From the NCBI GenBank assembly GCA_026393585.1, contig JAPKZV010000022.1:1-36293 (forward strand): a DNA stretch of 36,293 bases, in the 5' to 3' direction. The notes under the pieces are model-generated. The model searched no databases. It was not told the DNA's origin and saw only the letters and a list, made by a program, of their open reading frames with translations. The translations under genes were made by a program, and so were the position numbers. This stretch comes from Actinomycetota bacterium (GTDB lineage Bacteria; Actinomycetota; Acidimicrobiia; Acidimicrobiales; Ilumatobacteraceae). Positions 10,945 through 21,349 of this stretch are shown here, in pieces. Positions within the stretch are counted from its first letter, which is position 1. The number at the start of each line of letters is the position of its first letter.

Positions 10945-11345
10945 CGAATTTCAGCAACACCGGCCCACAAGTCGGTCGCCGATACGGGTCCAATAAAACT
11001 TCCACGCACCACCCCATCTACGTCGGCAACGACAACGGTGGGAACTGCATCGATGCCATAACGATCGTGCAAGTCTTTGCGATCGGGGTACTCCACATTC
11101 ACTACTGCAACTTGAGCGGTCGCTAATGCTTGAGCTTTTGCCACCACGTCAACACACGTAGCACACGTAGCCGACGAGAAAACAGCCACTAACCACTGCG
11201 CCCCAGGCTGGGCGAAATCGCTTCTGTCGACCTGTGCGGGCACTTCCATTTTGGGCTGCGTCGGGGCTTGAGGCTTACGACGTTGCAAAAACTGGGCAAG
11301 TGCCGCCGCAACTGCAACCACCGCCACAACCACAATGAGTTTCAC
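10884..11345 (-). CDS. Membrane-anchored thioredoxin-like protein
   Basis: 153 aa; N-terminal TM, VAVFSSATCATCVDVV (CxxC), VNVEYPDRKDLHDRYGIDAVPTVVVAD (cis-Pro region). Confidence 0.8.
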   Translation of the reverse strand: MKLIVVVAVVAVAAALAQFLQRRKPQAPTQPKMEVPAQVDRSDFAQPGAQWLVAVFSSATCATCVDVVAKAQALATAQVAVVNVEYPDRKDLHDRYGIDAVPTVVVADVDGVVRGSFIGPVSATDLWAGVAEIRQPGSRVVSDCATSPVVEGD

Positions 11346-11428
11346 GCCCCCACCTTATGCATTTTCCATTTAGGGCCACGAATTAATGTAGGGTCGCGCT
11401 ACCTACTTTTTAGAGAAAGAGTTATCTC

Positions 11429-12226
11429 ATGCTTGAAGGATTCCTCGCCTTTCCACTATGGCTCATCGTGCTCATCAGCATTGGCATTCCAGTACTGATT
11501 GTTATTCCTATTGTGAAGGCAATCTTTAATGCACGTATTCAGGCTGAAGGCGACGACACCGAAGGTCTAGTTGCTGTATTTGGTTTTATTGGTACTGCTT
11601 TCACCTTGCTGCTGGCATTCATCATTGTGAACGTCTGGAGCGACCAGGTTTCTGCTCAAAATATTCTTTTCGATGAAACCACTACTTTGGAATCAATCAT
11701 TGTCGAAACACGAGCATTCGACCCAGAACTTGCACCAGAAATCAAAGGTCTGATCATTGACTACCTCGAAGATGTGCGTAAATACGAAATTGATTCTGTG
11801 GCACCAGCAGGAGGCGACCCTCGTGCAGAAGAGGCATTTGAGAAACTTCTTGAAGAGTTCAACGTCTTAGAAAAAGACTTAGAAAGCGACGACGAGAAAA
11901 AAGCTGAAGCACAAACGATGCTCGAAGAGGTAAAGCAACTTGTTGACGACCGCGAAAACCGCGTGAGCAGTGCTTCTGGATCTCTTGATGCCATGACCAC
12001 ATTGGTATGTGTTGTTCTGGCATTACTCACTGTTCTCACCATGGCGCTTCTCCCTGCTCCTAGCCGACGTTGGATCAAGTGGGTGCAATCGTTAGGAGTT
12101 GCAGTCGCTGTTGGACTTGTGATGTCACTCGTGTTCTACATTGCATCAGACGCCTACACAAGCAAGGCTGAAGATCAGCAAATTAAACGCGTGGAGCTTG
12201 CTCTGGAAATGCAAATGGCTGACTAA
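11429..12226 (+). CDS. DUF4239-like (bestrophin-like) membrane protein
   Basis: 265 aa; N- and C-terminal TM pairs around a charged helical central region (DETTTLESIIVETRAF...). Confidence 0.6.
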   Translation: MLEGFLAFPLWLIVLISIGIPVLIVIPIVKAIFNARIQAEGDDTEGLVAVFGFIGTAFTLLLAFIIVNVWSDQVSAQNILFDETTTLESIIVETRAFDPELAPEIKGLIIDYLEDVRKYEIDSVAPAGGDPRAEEAFEKLLEEFNVLEKDLESDDEKKAEAQTMLEEVKQLVDDRENRVSSASGSLDAMTTLVCVVLALLTVLTMALLPAPSRRWIKWVQSLGVAVAVGLVMSLVFYIASDAYTSKAEDQQIKRVELALEMQMAD

Positions 12227-12231
12227 GAGTT

Positions 12232-13683
12232 TTATTTCACCGGTAAGGCAGAAACAAGATCTCTTCCCTTCACACCAAACGTGCGGGGAAGAGAACGCAC
12301 CACTATGAGATCTTGCGTAGAAACAACTTGCAACTGCCCCAGCACCACACCTTCAGGCAAAGCCACATAGCGCGTTGCACCAGGCTCTACGACAATTGCG
12401 TCTAAGCCAGCAATGGGTAACGCACCTGCCGGGCCCACACCTTCAATGCGGGCATTGGCTTGCAATGCGGTCACATTGGAGAGGGCAATGGCATCGGTTG
12501 TTCCGGGCGCAATGGGTGACGGAATGGCCCACTGCTTTGCAGCCATCACAAAGGGCACCCCAAGGTCAACAGTGGTTGCCATCGACTTTTCCAGCTGACG
12601 AGTGGAGACATGTTCCACCACTATGCCTGTTCCTTCGAGAACTGAGAACGACACCGTGAATCGATTCTCTGTTAACCCGGCGATATTCGACATGGCAAGA
12701 GACACTACGCGGTGTGCCGGCACAGTGAGGTTGAGTGGCGCAACACCTACCCCACCTTCACCAGAAAACAGTGCAACAACTTTTGCTTCGTCTTGCGTTG
12801 GGTTGAACACAATAATTTGCTCGTTGGGCTTCCCACGGTAGTCACCCGTTGTCAGCCACCAGTCGGTGGCAACTTCTGGAGCACCTAATTTCAACGAATA
12901 ACCCAAGCGCCCAGTGCCTAAATAATGTTGCGCACGTGCTGCAACAAAAGTTCCGCTTACGGCGCGTAGTTCTACGCCCACAAGGTCTTCGCCACGAGCG
13001 CCTTGGCTTGCAATATCGAGCACACGTAATGAATGTGGCGGCAGAACATAACCTTGCAGTGCGGAAGGTTGACGTTCTCCATCTTTCGTCACGAAGCGCA
13101 CGTTAATTACTGTTGCATCAGGCAATGGATTCGTTAAGAGAAGATCTTCTTTACTATCGCTCGCAGTAAAACCATCGGCAAAAAACCACTGCGTCGAGGG
13201 CTGACTCACACACGGCTGGGTTGAGTCGCCGGCTGGATATATAGCTCGCTGTTCAACCGATGTTCCCTCACCGCCAGCAAGTTCTACCAATGCACTGACA
13301 TATGCCCCACTGGCACCTTCGCTGAAGTTATAAACGAGAGAATCGCGCGGCGGAACAAGTATGGAAACAATCTCAGGATCATTATCTGTTGCATAGCGCG
13401 TCACCACACCTTGAACTTCAGTATCGGTGGGGTTGGAAATAGTGATGGTTCCGCCATAGTCGTTTCCTGCGTAGGCATCGCCGCCTAGTGGCACACCAGG
13501 GCAGTACCAAGAACTACTAATTGCTGCGATATTCGCTACGTGCGGAAAAGCTTGCTGCACCTTGGCTGGAGCATCATTGACTTCCTGGCTAACTGCACTT
13601 TTGCCTGACTCTGACAGCAGCATAACTCCGGCTGCGCAAGCGGCAACCACAGCCAACGACACCAGTCGACGCCATGTCTTCAT
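12232..13683 (-). CDS. DUF5719-like secreted/anchored protein
   Basis: 483 aa; N-terminal signal/TM, WYCPGVPLGGDAYAGNDYGGTITISNPTDTEV, WFFADGFTASDSKEDLLLTNPLPDATVINVRF repeats. Confidence 0.7.
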   Translation of the reverse strand: MKTWRRLVSLAVVAACAAGVMLLSESGKSAVSQEVNDAPAKVQQAFPHVANIAAISSSWYCPGVPLGGDAYAGNDYGGTITISNPTDTEVQGVVTRYATDNDPEIVSILVPPRDSLVYNFSEGASGAYVSALVELAGGEGTSVEQRAIYPAGDSTQPCVSQPSTQWFFADGFTASDSKEDLLLTNPLPDATVINVRFVTKDGERQPSALQGYVLPPHSLRVLDIASQGARGEDLVGVELRAVSGTFVAARAQHYLGTGRLGYSLKLGAPEVATDWWLTTGDYRGKPNEQIIVFNPTQDEAKVVALFSGEGGVGVAPLNLTVPAHRVVSLAMSNIAGLTENRFTVSFSVLEGTGIVVEHVSTRQLEKSMATTVDLGVPFVMAAKQWAIPSPIAPGTTDAIALSNVTALQANARIEGVGPAGALPIAGLDAIVVEPGATRYVALPEGVVLGQLQVVSTQDLIVVRSLPRTFGVKGRDLVSALPVK

Positions 13684-16600
13684 TGCCCACCACCACCAAA
13701 GGAAATGTCACGGGCATCTGAACTCAAAGAAACTTCACTGAGGCGCCTGCGCCTGAAACGAAGGCCAAGAGCGAAAAACACGGCAAACACCCACATTGCA
13801 AACTGAGCAATGACGAGCAGCACATGCGTCAATGGTCGCGAGAAGGCAAGCGTTGCAACTGTATTTGCAGGCACATCGGCAGGAATATCGAAAGCCTGAA
13901 TTGCGCCAAATGCTGGACGCGAGAGCACTTCTTGATTCTTGATCTCTAGACGCCAACGCGATGAAGAAGGAATGGCTGCGCTTACTGTTCCACCGCCAAC
14001 ATTGAGTTTTTGCGTTGCACGACCAGGGATGAAACCAGTTTTTGCTGGTGTTGCACCACGCAGGTCAGACAACACGAGTGCTTCATTGCCTGCATTCTTA
14101 CTTGCCACAATGCCAGCTTCAGTAAGTTGCGCAAGCGTCGGTGCCCACGCAACGTTTTCATAAATAACTAAATCGCTGGCAAAGTATTGACGACGAAAAT
14201 CGAGCTGAACCTCTAGCGCGCTCATCAGACCCTGCGGAAGCGGCAATGGTTGCGCACGAGTACTTCGTGACCCGTCAATGAGTGGCACCACGATGTAGCG
14301 CACTCCGAGCGGTGCGAGCAAGCGGCCAATGCGTGGTGTGTTACCTTCGCTCAGGTCTTGCAAAGTATTTTCTAGTGAAACAACTGCAGAGGTTCTTTTC
14401 GCAGCCCACTGGTTGTACAAAGTCGCAGCACCGTCATCGGTAATGGCGTATCCCAACTGCACAGTGTCTTTTGCGCCAAAGGGAACTGTGCGTGGAGCTG
14501 CAGGCAACAGTTGCGGGTTACCTAAATACAAAATGCGATAGTCGCCCTCAGCGGGGTTCTTCTGTAGTTGCGACAACAAACTTGACAACGAAGAGGACGG
14601 CTGGTTCCAGCGCCCATTTGCCGCGTTTACGGCCAGAGGGAATGCTCCTACTGCGATGGCGCACAGCGCCAACACGCTCGCGGGTTGCTGCCAGCCGAAC
14701 TTACGACCCTTTACGTCTACATCGAAAGCTTCCACCGCAGAGACGGCTCCGAGCGCAAGACCCAATGCCACCACTGTGAGAAGCACAGCAGGGTCGGGCA
14801 TGGCTGCATTCACCGCACGGGTATCGCCCACTACTGCAAAACCAAGGAACACCACAACAAACGTTGCACCACGTAACGCAAGCACGAAACGCTCACCACG
14901 CGCAGTGCCAAGACTTATGACAAGTACGAAGAAATACAACAGAGCAAACGTTGCTAGGTGAAAGCGCCCAAAATCGAAACTTGCCAGTTCCTTGAGGCCC
15001 TTTTGCATTCCTACACCCGAGTCGAAACCAACAATTGTTTGCCACCAGTTGCTATTGACGTAGTTGCTCAGCCACATGAGTTGCAGCAGTAATGCGCTGA
15101 CAATACCCACGCCGAAGATGCTCGCTGCTCCTCGAACTGATGTTGTTCCACCCGAAACGATGCCGCCCAGCCACCACAGACCAAAGAGCACAACACACAC
15201 AGGAAGAAAGGAAGACTCAAAAGCCGCAACAACACCAATTACAAGACCGAGTCGCACACCTTGCCGCGCAATATCACTTGCACGTGCCGTATCGACATGA
15301 CGTGCAGTATTAAACGCTGCAATGACCCAGGGAAGAGCTGCAAAGCAAGCGAGTGCGCCCCACCGCCCTGTTGCAATGCATTCGTATCCGATGGGCAAAG
15401 CAAGGTAAGTAACAACTCCAGCAATGCGTGCTCGACTTGATGACACAGCAGCACTTGCATGCCACATCCCTATTGCCGCAACAAGTAACAGCCCCACAAT
15501 GGCAAGTGTTCGCAAAAGCGCCGGATTTCCTAAAGAGAAAAATGAGGCAACGGCAACCAGTGCGGTTCCTGTTGGAGCAGGCGATAACGAACCAAAACCT
15601 GCTGGCCACCAACCCAATCGATACGCCGCCGCCAACGAACGCCACGATTCGGTAAAGGGCACAAACTGACCAATATTTGCTACTCCGCGGAAAAAGAGTT
15701 GACGACTTCCTACCAGCACTATTGCAGCAAGCATGCAACCAACAACAACGGAAAAACGCTGACGGCGCTCTCGTTCTTTGGCAACCACAAATGACTCGCG
15801 TCGACGCGCTTCATTTTCGGCGCGACGTAAGCGCAAAAAGTTTGTGGCGCGAGCACTGCCACGCACCTGCAAGTCGCGCACTTCAGCATCGTTTACGAGT
15901 CGTGATTGCTGCACCGCGCGGCGCCGTTTTGCAATAGAACCGAACTGCAATACACCACCGCATGTGGCACGAAGTGCCGCTACTCCTTGTTTCCATTTTC
16001 CGGTTGCAATAGCTATGGGAAGCTCTAACAGTGACAGCCCGAGCATTTGGAAAAAGACGGGCAAGAGTCGCGCGCCAGAAGTACACGACAAAACTGTTGC
16101 CACCCGATGAGTTTCACTCATTGTGGTGAGCTCAATGAGTGGTTGACGAGACGTGAAATTTTCACGGTGTCGCGCAACTGCACTTGGCACTACAACAACA
16201 CGGCCGCCGGTGAGATGCACGCGCCAACACAGGTCCATCTCTTCGCCACCAAAGGTGATGCCAGGATGAAAACCACCCAAGGTACGAAACAGGTCGGACC
16301 GCACGAGCAAGCAAGCGCTGGGCAAACAAAACACGTCGGCTACTGCGTCGTGTTGTTGTTGATCTTTTTCTCCTGGAAGCACAATGGGGTCAATTTCGCC
16401 GCAACGGTCGACGCCCATTCCCACATGTTGCAAAAGCGATGTGTCGTCCCACTGCACAAGCTTTGGGCCCACCACGGCCGCATTGGAACGCGATAGTTCG
16501 GTGACGAGTTCACTCACCGCATTGCTGGCAAGACACACATCGTCGTGCAAAAAGAGAAAGAGACCGTTGTCGCCTTCCACCAAACGGGCTGCGGCATTTT

Positions 16601-16847
16601 GGGTTGGCCCATAACCAGGGTTACCTTCCACTTTGCGCACGGCAGCGAGTGGCAAATGCTGGGCAATATGGCTTTCGTAGGCTTGTCGCACCTCGTCGTC
16701 AGGCCCCACCAGGAAAAAGAGGTATTGGAGCGACTCGTAGTCTTGGCCCATCAAGCCAGCCACAACTTCGGCGAAGTCGCTACCTACTAGCCCTTCTGGC
16801 CCCACTGGGTCGCAGAACACCACCATCGATGCCACCACGGGTGGCAC
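13680..16847 (-). CDS. Glycosyltransferase family 2 domain fused to a large multi-TM C-terminal region
   Basis: 1055 aa; N-terminal GT2 motifs FLHDDVCLASNAVSELV, GGFHPGITFGGEEMDLCWRVHLTGGRVVVVPSAVARHR; then many TM segments. 4-bp overlap with the downstream DUF5719 gene. Confidence 0.85.
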   Translation of the reverse strand: MPPVVASMVVFCDPVGPEGLVGSDFAEVVAGLMGQDYESLQYLFFLVGPDDEVRQAYESHIAQHLPLAAVRKVEGNPGYGPTQNAAARLVEGDNGLFLFLHDDVCLASNAVSELVTELSRSNAAVVGPKLVQWDDTSLLQHVGMGVDRCGEIDPIVLPGEKDQQQHDAVADVFCLPSACLLVRSDLFRTLGGFHPGITFGGEEMDLCWRVHLTGGRVVVVPSAVARHRENFTSRQPLIELTTMSETHRVATVLSCTSGARLLPVFFQMLGLSLLELPIAIATGKWKQGVAALRATCGGVLQFGSIAKRRRAVQQSRLVNDAEVRDLQVRGSARATNFLRLRRAENEARRRESFVVAKERERRQRFSVVVGCMLAAIVLVGSRQLFFRGVANIGQFVPFTESWRSLAAAYRLGWWPAGFGSLSPAPTGTALVAVASFFSLGNPALLRTLAIVGLLLVAAIGMWHASAAVSSSRARIAGVVTYLALPIGYECIATGRWGALACFAALPWVIAAFNTARHVDTARASDIARQGVRLGLVIGVVAAFESSFLPVCVVLFGLWWLGGIVSGGTTSVRGAASIFGVGIVSALLLQLMWLSNYVNSNWWQTIVGFDSGVGMQKGLKELASFDFGRFHLATFALLYFFVLVISLGTARGERFVLALRGATFVVVFLGFAVVGDTRAVNAAMPDPAVLLTVVALGLALGAVSAVEAFDVDVKGRKFGWQQPASVLALCAIAVGAFPLAVNAANGRWNQPSSSLSSLLSQLQKNPAEGDYRILYLGNPQLLPAAPRTVPFGAKDTVQLGYAITDDGAATLYNQWAAKRTSAVVSLENTLQDLSEGNTPRIGRLLAPLGVRYIVVPLIDGSRSTRAQPLPLPQGLMSALEVQLDFRRQYFASDLVIYENVAWAPTLAQLTEAGIVASKNAGNEALVLSDLRGATPAKTGFIPGRATQKLNVGGGTVSAAIPSSSRWRLEIKNQEVLSRPAFGAIQAFDIPADVPANTVATLAFSRPLTHVLLVIAQFAMWVFAVFFALGLRFRRRRLSEVSLSSDARDISFGGGGQ

Positions 16848-16940
16848 CGCGTTGCCGTCGTTCGGCCACTGGTAAGAGGTGAAATCCGTGATGGAGTAAG
16901 GCTAGTAGGGAGTCCCGAAAAGGCTCCTCCACTGCCCAAA

Positions 16941-17294
16941 GTGCTTGCAAAAGTTAGCAGTGCCAGATACCCTGACCTTGTGAATATTCCGAGCGACTTT
17001 CGCCTTCCTTCCTGGAAAGTACCCGTTGTCGACATTGATTTGTCAGAAATTGATGTGCCACACATTGCGGAAAAAGTGTCTGAATACGGCAAAGAGGCCC
17101 TGTACGTCACCGTGGGCACGGGAGTGCTCGCCTTTCAACAACTCCAAGTGCGTCGCCGTGAAGCAATGACCACGCTGCAAACAGAAAACCCCGAGCTCGC
17201 AACACATATGGCAGAAGTTGCTGATCATGCAAAAAGCATCGCAACACTTCTTTGTAACAAATTGAGCGAACGCTCACCACTGCGCAACAGCTAA
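16941..17294 (+). CDS. Small hypothetical protein
   Basis: 117 aa ORF with GTG start, codirectional with and just upstream of the flippase gene; no family recognised. Confidence 0.5.
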   Translation: MLAKVSSARYPDLVNIPSDFRLPSWKVPVVDIDLSEIDVPHIAEKVSEYGKEALYVTVGTGVLAFQQLQVRRREAMTTLQTENPELATHMAEVADHAKSIATLLCNKLSERSPLRNS

Positions 17295-17315
17295 CAGCAC
17301 TAGCCTGCAAGGTGC

Positions 17316-18581
17316 GTGAATAACAACGGTGCTAGCGAGAAGCGAACTCTCGACGAGAAAATTCCTCTTCCTGAAGGCACAGTTCCTGTTGGTGTTGGTC
17401 TTTTAGTTGCCGGCGTCGCAAGTTACGCATTTTTCAAAGTTGGCCAACAAGCACTGGGCCAGGAGAACTTCAAGCCCATCGTTGCATTGTGGTTCGCCAC
17501 CTTTGCCCTGGCACCAGGTTTTTTCATGCCCATTGAACAAGAGGTGGGTCGCGCACTCGCGCATCGACGTGCTCTTGGCCAAGGGGGTCTACCCGTTGTC
17601 CGTAAAATCATTCCGCTCACCGTTGGTCTTGCAGCAATAGTGAGTGCGCTTGTTCTTGCTGGCAGCCCATGGCTCACCAAAGATTTCTTTGAAGGCCACT
17701 GGCTAGTAACAGCAGCACTCATTTTGGCCTTTGTGGGATACGCACCTGCTCACTTGGCCCGTGGTATTTGTTCTGGTACCGGAAAATTTGTTGACTACGG
17801 CATCGTGATGGGGATGGACGGCGCTACGCGTATTGCCGGGTGCATTGCGTTGTGGCTCATTGGCGTGAAAGTAATTGGCGCCTACGCAATGGTTGTTGCT
17901 CTTGCCCCACTTCTCGGTGTTGCCATTGTCTATTTTCGTGGAGCACTCAGCACTGAAGATGGCGAACCCGCATCGTGGTCGGAAATTACTCCGAACCTCG
18001 GGTGGCTATTAGGTGGCTCCATCATGGCTGCGGCATTGGTGAACGCCGGCCCTATTGGCATGAACATTTTGGCCGATAGTTCAGAATCGGAACTCGTCAC
18101 CAAATTTGGTAACGGTGTATTGCTTGCTCGCGTTCCACTTTTTCTTTTCCAAGCAATTCAGGCCGCTCTTTTGCCACGGCTTGCTCGCCTTGCCGCACAT
18201 GGCGACCTCACTGAATTTCGCGTGGCCTTTCGCCACCTCACTTATGCAGTCATCGCCATCGGAGTAGTTGGCGTTGGTGGCTCTGCAATTGCTGGCCCAC
18301 CCATCTTGAAAGCCGTGTACCAAAGCGACCTCGACCGCCGCACACTCACGTTGTTGGCCCTCGGGAGCGCGTTGTACATGATGGCTTTAGCCACAGCACA
18401 AGCAGTAATTGCGTTGCATGGCCACAAGTGGGTCGCGCTGGGCTGGACTGTAGGAATGACCAGTTTTGTGCTCGCCACATGGCTCTCGAGCAACGACTTG
18501 TTCTTGCGAGTGGAATTTGCGTCGGTGGTGTCTTCCACACTTGCACTTTGTGTCTTTGCCTTTGCACTACGTAGAACTTGA
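17316..18581 (+). CDS. MOP-type polysaccharide/lipid flippase-like membrane protein
   Basis: 421 aa, about 12 TM segments; AHLARGICSGTGKFVDYGIVMGMDGATRI, LLARVPLFLFQAIQAALLPRLARLAAHGD. Confidence 0.78.
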   Translation: MNNNGASEKRTLDEKIPLPEGTVPVGVGLLVAGVASYAFFKVGQQALGQENFKPIVALWFATFALAPGFFMPIEQEVGRALAHRRALGQGGLPVVRKIIPLTVGLAAIVSALVLAGSPWLTKDFFEGHWLVTAALILAFVGYAPAHLARGICSGTGKFVDYGIVMGMDGATRIAGCIALWLIGVKVIGAYAMVVALAPLLGVAIVYFRGALSTEDGEPASWSEITPNLGWLLGGSIMAAALVNAGPIGMNILADSSESELVTKFGNGVLLARVPLFLFQAIQAALLPRLARLAAHGDLTEFRVAFRHLTYAVIAIGVVGVGGSAIAGPPILKAVYQSDLDRRTLTLLALGSALYMMALATAQAVIALHGHKWVALGWTVGMTSFVLATWLSSNDLFLRVEFASVVSSTLALCVFAFALRRT

Positions 18582-18602
18582 GGGCTAGTTCGCTCTTAAC
18601 AA

Positions 18603-19589
18603 TTAGCGGTTGAGCTTTGCGCTTTCAATGCGCAAGTCGTTTTCCACCATCATCTTCACCAAGTGTGGGAAGTCGACTTCTGGTGTCCAACCCAATTTAG
18701 TTTTTGCTTTAGTGGGGTCACCAATGAGCAGGTCAACTTCTGCCGGACGGAAGAATTTGGGGTCTTGAGTGACATATGGGTGCCAGTCGGCAATGCCCAC
18801 TTCGGCAAATGCCAACTCTAAGAACTCTTCAATGGAGTGGGTTTCACCAGTAGCTACTACGTAGTCATCGGGCTCGTCTTGTTGCAACATGAGCCACATT
18901 GCCTTCACGTAGTCGCCGGCATAGCCCCAGTCGCGCTTGGCGTCGAGGTTGCCGAGTGAAATGTCTTGCTGTACACCCAACTTGATACGAGCAACAGCAT
19001 TAGAAATTTTGCGAGTAACGAACTCGAGGCCGCGGCGGGGGCCTTCGTGGTTGAACAAAATACCCGAGCAGGCATACATGCCATAGCTCTCGCGGTAGTT
19101 GACAGTGATGTCGTGGCCGAACACCTTTGCACAGCCATAAGGCGAACGCGGGTGAAACGGTGTGAGTTCAGTTTGTGGCACTTCGCGCACCTTGCCGAAC
19201 ATCTCTGAAGATGAAGCCTGGTAGAAACGCATGGGGTTGTTTTGTGCTCCACCCACCATACGAATCGCTTCCAACATGCGCAATACGCCAAGACCCGTGG
19301 TATTTGCAGTGAGCTCGGCTTGGGTCCACGAGAAATGCACAAAGGAAATTGCACCCAAGTTATAAATTTCGGTGGGTTGAGCGCGCTCGAGGGTGGAAAC
19401 CAAACTGGGCAGGTCGGTGAGGTCGCCCGACACCAATTCAACATAGGGGAACTCATCGCGCAAGAGTTCGGCACGAGGGTTATTTTGACCCTTGATCATG
19501 CCAAAGACTTCATAACCCTTGGAGTGCAAGAACTCTGCAAGGTGTTGTCCGTCTTGACCTGTAATTCCGGTAATTAATGCGCGTGCCAT
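18603..19589 (-). CDS. gmd: GDP-mannose 4,6-dehydratase
   Basis: [103 protein letters not shown]. Start placed at ATG 19587-19589. Confidence 0.95.
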   Translation of the reverse strand: MARALITGITGQDGQHLAEFLHSKGYEVFGMIKGQNNPRAELLRDEFPYVELVSGDLTDLPSLVSTLERAQPTEIYNLGAISFVHFSWTQAELTANTTGLGVLRMLEAIRMVGGAQNNPMRFYQASSSEMFGKVREVPQTELTPFHPRSPYGCAKVFGHDITVNYRESYGMYACSGILFNHEGPRRGLEFVTRKISNAVARIKLGVQQDISLGNLDAKRDWGYAGDYVKAMWLMLQQDEPDDYVVATGETHSIEEFLELAFAEVGIADWHPYVTQDPKFFRPAEVDLLIGDPTKAKTKLGWTPEVDFPHLVKMMVENDLRIESAKLNR

Positions 19590-19596
19590 ATGAGAG

Positions 19597-19624
19597 TTGA
19601 CTCTAACAGTTGCGCCTCTACGAT
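19597..19624 (+). promoter_or_regulatory. Candidate sigma70-type promoter upstream of cofD/fbiA
   Basis: TTGACT (19597-19602), 16-bp spacer, TACGAT (19619-19624); 27 bp ahead of ATG 19652. Confidence 0.35.
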
Positions 19625-19651
19625 CAGGGAGATGATGTGGAGCAATCACCC

Positions 19652-20608
19652 ATGATTTGTGTTATTTCAGGCGGAGTAGGTGCTGCACGTTTCTTGCGCG
19701 GTGCTCAACATGCCATTGCCCATAACAAACTCGTGACAATTGTAAATACCGGCGACGACACCGTGATGCATGGATTGTCTATTTCTCCCGACCTCGACAC
19801 CGTTACTTACACCGTGTCGGAATCAATTGACCCCGAGCGCGGTTGGGGCCTTGCCAATGAAACTTTTGTCACCATGGAAAACCTGGCACGTTTTGCCGAT
19901 GTTCGCCCTGCACATTCACTGGCTGGAGAATCGTGGTTTGGCTTAGGCAACCGCGACCTTGCGACACATTTTTATCGCACCACACGCCTCGCAGAAGGCG
20001 CAACACTTGCAGAAGTAACCGCAGAAATTACACAAGCATTCGGCATTGGCTTTCGAGTAGTTCCCATGACCAATGATCGCGTTTCCACCATGGTCACGCT
20101 TGTTGACGGTAGTGAAATTTCATTCCAGGAATACTTTGTCAAACTCCGCCACTCAGTTGCTATTCGTAGTGTTCGCTTTGCTGGTGTTGCTGAAGCATCT
20201 GCACTGGGGCTCAACGATATGAGCTCTGCCGATGCAGTCATTATTGCTCCGTCAAACCCGATCGTTTCCATAGGCCCCATGCGAGCACTCAAGAACTTCG
20301 ACGCAACACTGGCGGCTCGTCGCGACACCGTTGTAGCTATTTCCCCCATCGTTGCTGGCGCAGCACTCAAAGGCCCCGCCGACCGCATGATGAGCGAGAT
20401 GGGGCATGAGCCAAGCGTGGTGGGTGTGGCTCGGTTGTATGCGCCCATTGCTTCTACTTTGGTCATCGACACCGCCGACGAGCACCTTATTTCCGCTGTG
20501 GAACGTGAAGGAATGCGCTGTATTGCTACCAATACCATTATGAAAACAGCAGAAATTTCTGCTGCACTCACCCAAACGTGCTTGAGCGCCATTGGCGTGG
20601 CAACATAA
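19652..20608 (+). CDS. cofD: 2-phospho-L-lactate transferase (CofD/FbiA), coenzyme F420 biosynthesis
   Basis: [82 protein letters not shown]. Confidence 0.95.
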   Translation: MICVISGGVGAARFLRGAQHAIAHNKLVTIVNTGDDTVMHGLSISPDLDTVTYTVSESIDPERGWGLANETFVTMENLARFADVRPAHSLAGESWFGLGNRDLATHFYRTTRLAEGATLAEVTAEITQAFGIGFRVVPMTNDRVSTMVTLVDGSEISFQEYFVKLRHSVAIRSVRFAGVAEASALGLNDMSSADAVIIAPSNPIVSIGPMRALKNFDATLAARRDTVVAISPIVAGAALKGPADRMMSEMGHEPSVVGVARLYAPIASTLVIDTADEHLISAVEREGMRCIATNTIMKTAEISAALTQTCLSAIGVAT

Positions 20609-20615
20609 GAGCCAT

Positions 20616-21329
20616 ATGAGCAAGTTAACCGCGTGGGGTGTTGAAGGAATTGGGGAAATTATTCCCGGCATGCAACTAGGAGACATCATTGTTGAAGCAT
20701 GCTCAGGCGAACCCAATGGGCCACTTCTCGACAACGATGTTTTGGTAGTGACACAAAAAATTGTGTCGAAAGCAGAAGGTCGGCTCGTTGAAATTGACCC
20801 CGACGACCCGCTTTCACACAAAGTGCTTGTTGAAGAAGAAGCGGTGCGCATTGTGCGACGCCGAGGCGACCTCATCATTACCGAAACTAAGCATGGTTTT
20901 GTGTGTGCTAACAGCGGTATCGATTTATCAAATGTTGAACGTGGTCAGGCTGCTCTTTTACCTATCGATTCCGATCGCTCAGCGCGGCGTATTCGCGACA
21001 TCGTGAAAGCAAAGCTGGGCGTCAATGTTGGCGTCATTGTGAGCGATACCTTTGGGCGCCCATGGCGCAAAGGTGTGACCGACGTAGCAATTGGGGTTGC
21101 TGGCATTGCTGGTGTACTCGACCTGCGCGGCACACCCGATGCACTTGGCCGCGTGATGCAGGTAACCGAAATTGCCGTTGCCGACGAACTTGCTTGTGCC
21201 GCTGAACTGGTGATGGGCAAATCGAATGGCATACCTGTGGGCGTTGTTCGCGGTGCAGATGCGGCATGGTTTCGCGAGTCGAGCATGGACGAAATTGTGC
21301 GTAACCCCAGCGAAGATCTCTTTCGCTAA
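20616..21329 (+). CDS. cofE: Coenzyme F420-0:L-glutamate ligase (CofE), single domain
   Basis: GVEGIGEIIPGMQLGDIIVEA, VVTQKIVSKAEGRLV, CANSGIDLSNVERGQAALLP, VIVSDTFGRPWRKGVTDVAIGVAGI. No C-terminal nitroreductase-like domain. Confidence 0.94.
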   Translation: MSKLTAWGVEGIGEIIPGMQLGDIIVEACSGEPNGPLLDNDVLVVTQKIVSKAEGRLVEIDPDDPLSHKVLVEEEAVRIVRRRGDLIITETKHGFVCANSGIDLSNVERGQAALLPIDSDRSARRIRDIVKAKLGVNVGVIVSDTFGRPWRKGVTDVAIGVAGIAGVLDLRGTPDALGRVMQVTEIAVADELACAAELVMGKSNGIPVGVVRGADAAWFRESSMDEIVRNPSEDLFR

Positions 21330-21349
21330 ATACCTTTAGCACGGTACCT

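Noticed and set aside
19972-20592. 206-aa minus-strand ORF inside cofD
   Set aside because: Antisense shadow ORF; the plus-strand CofD reading is unambiguous.
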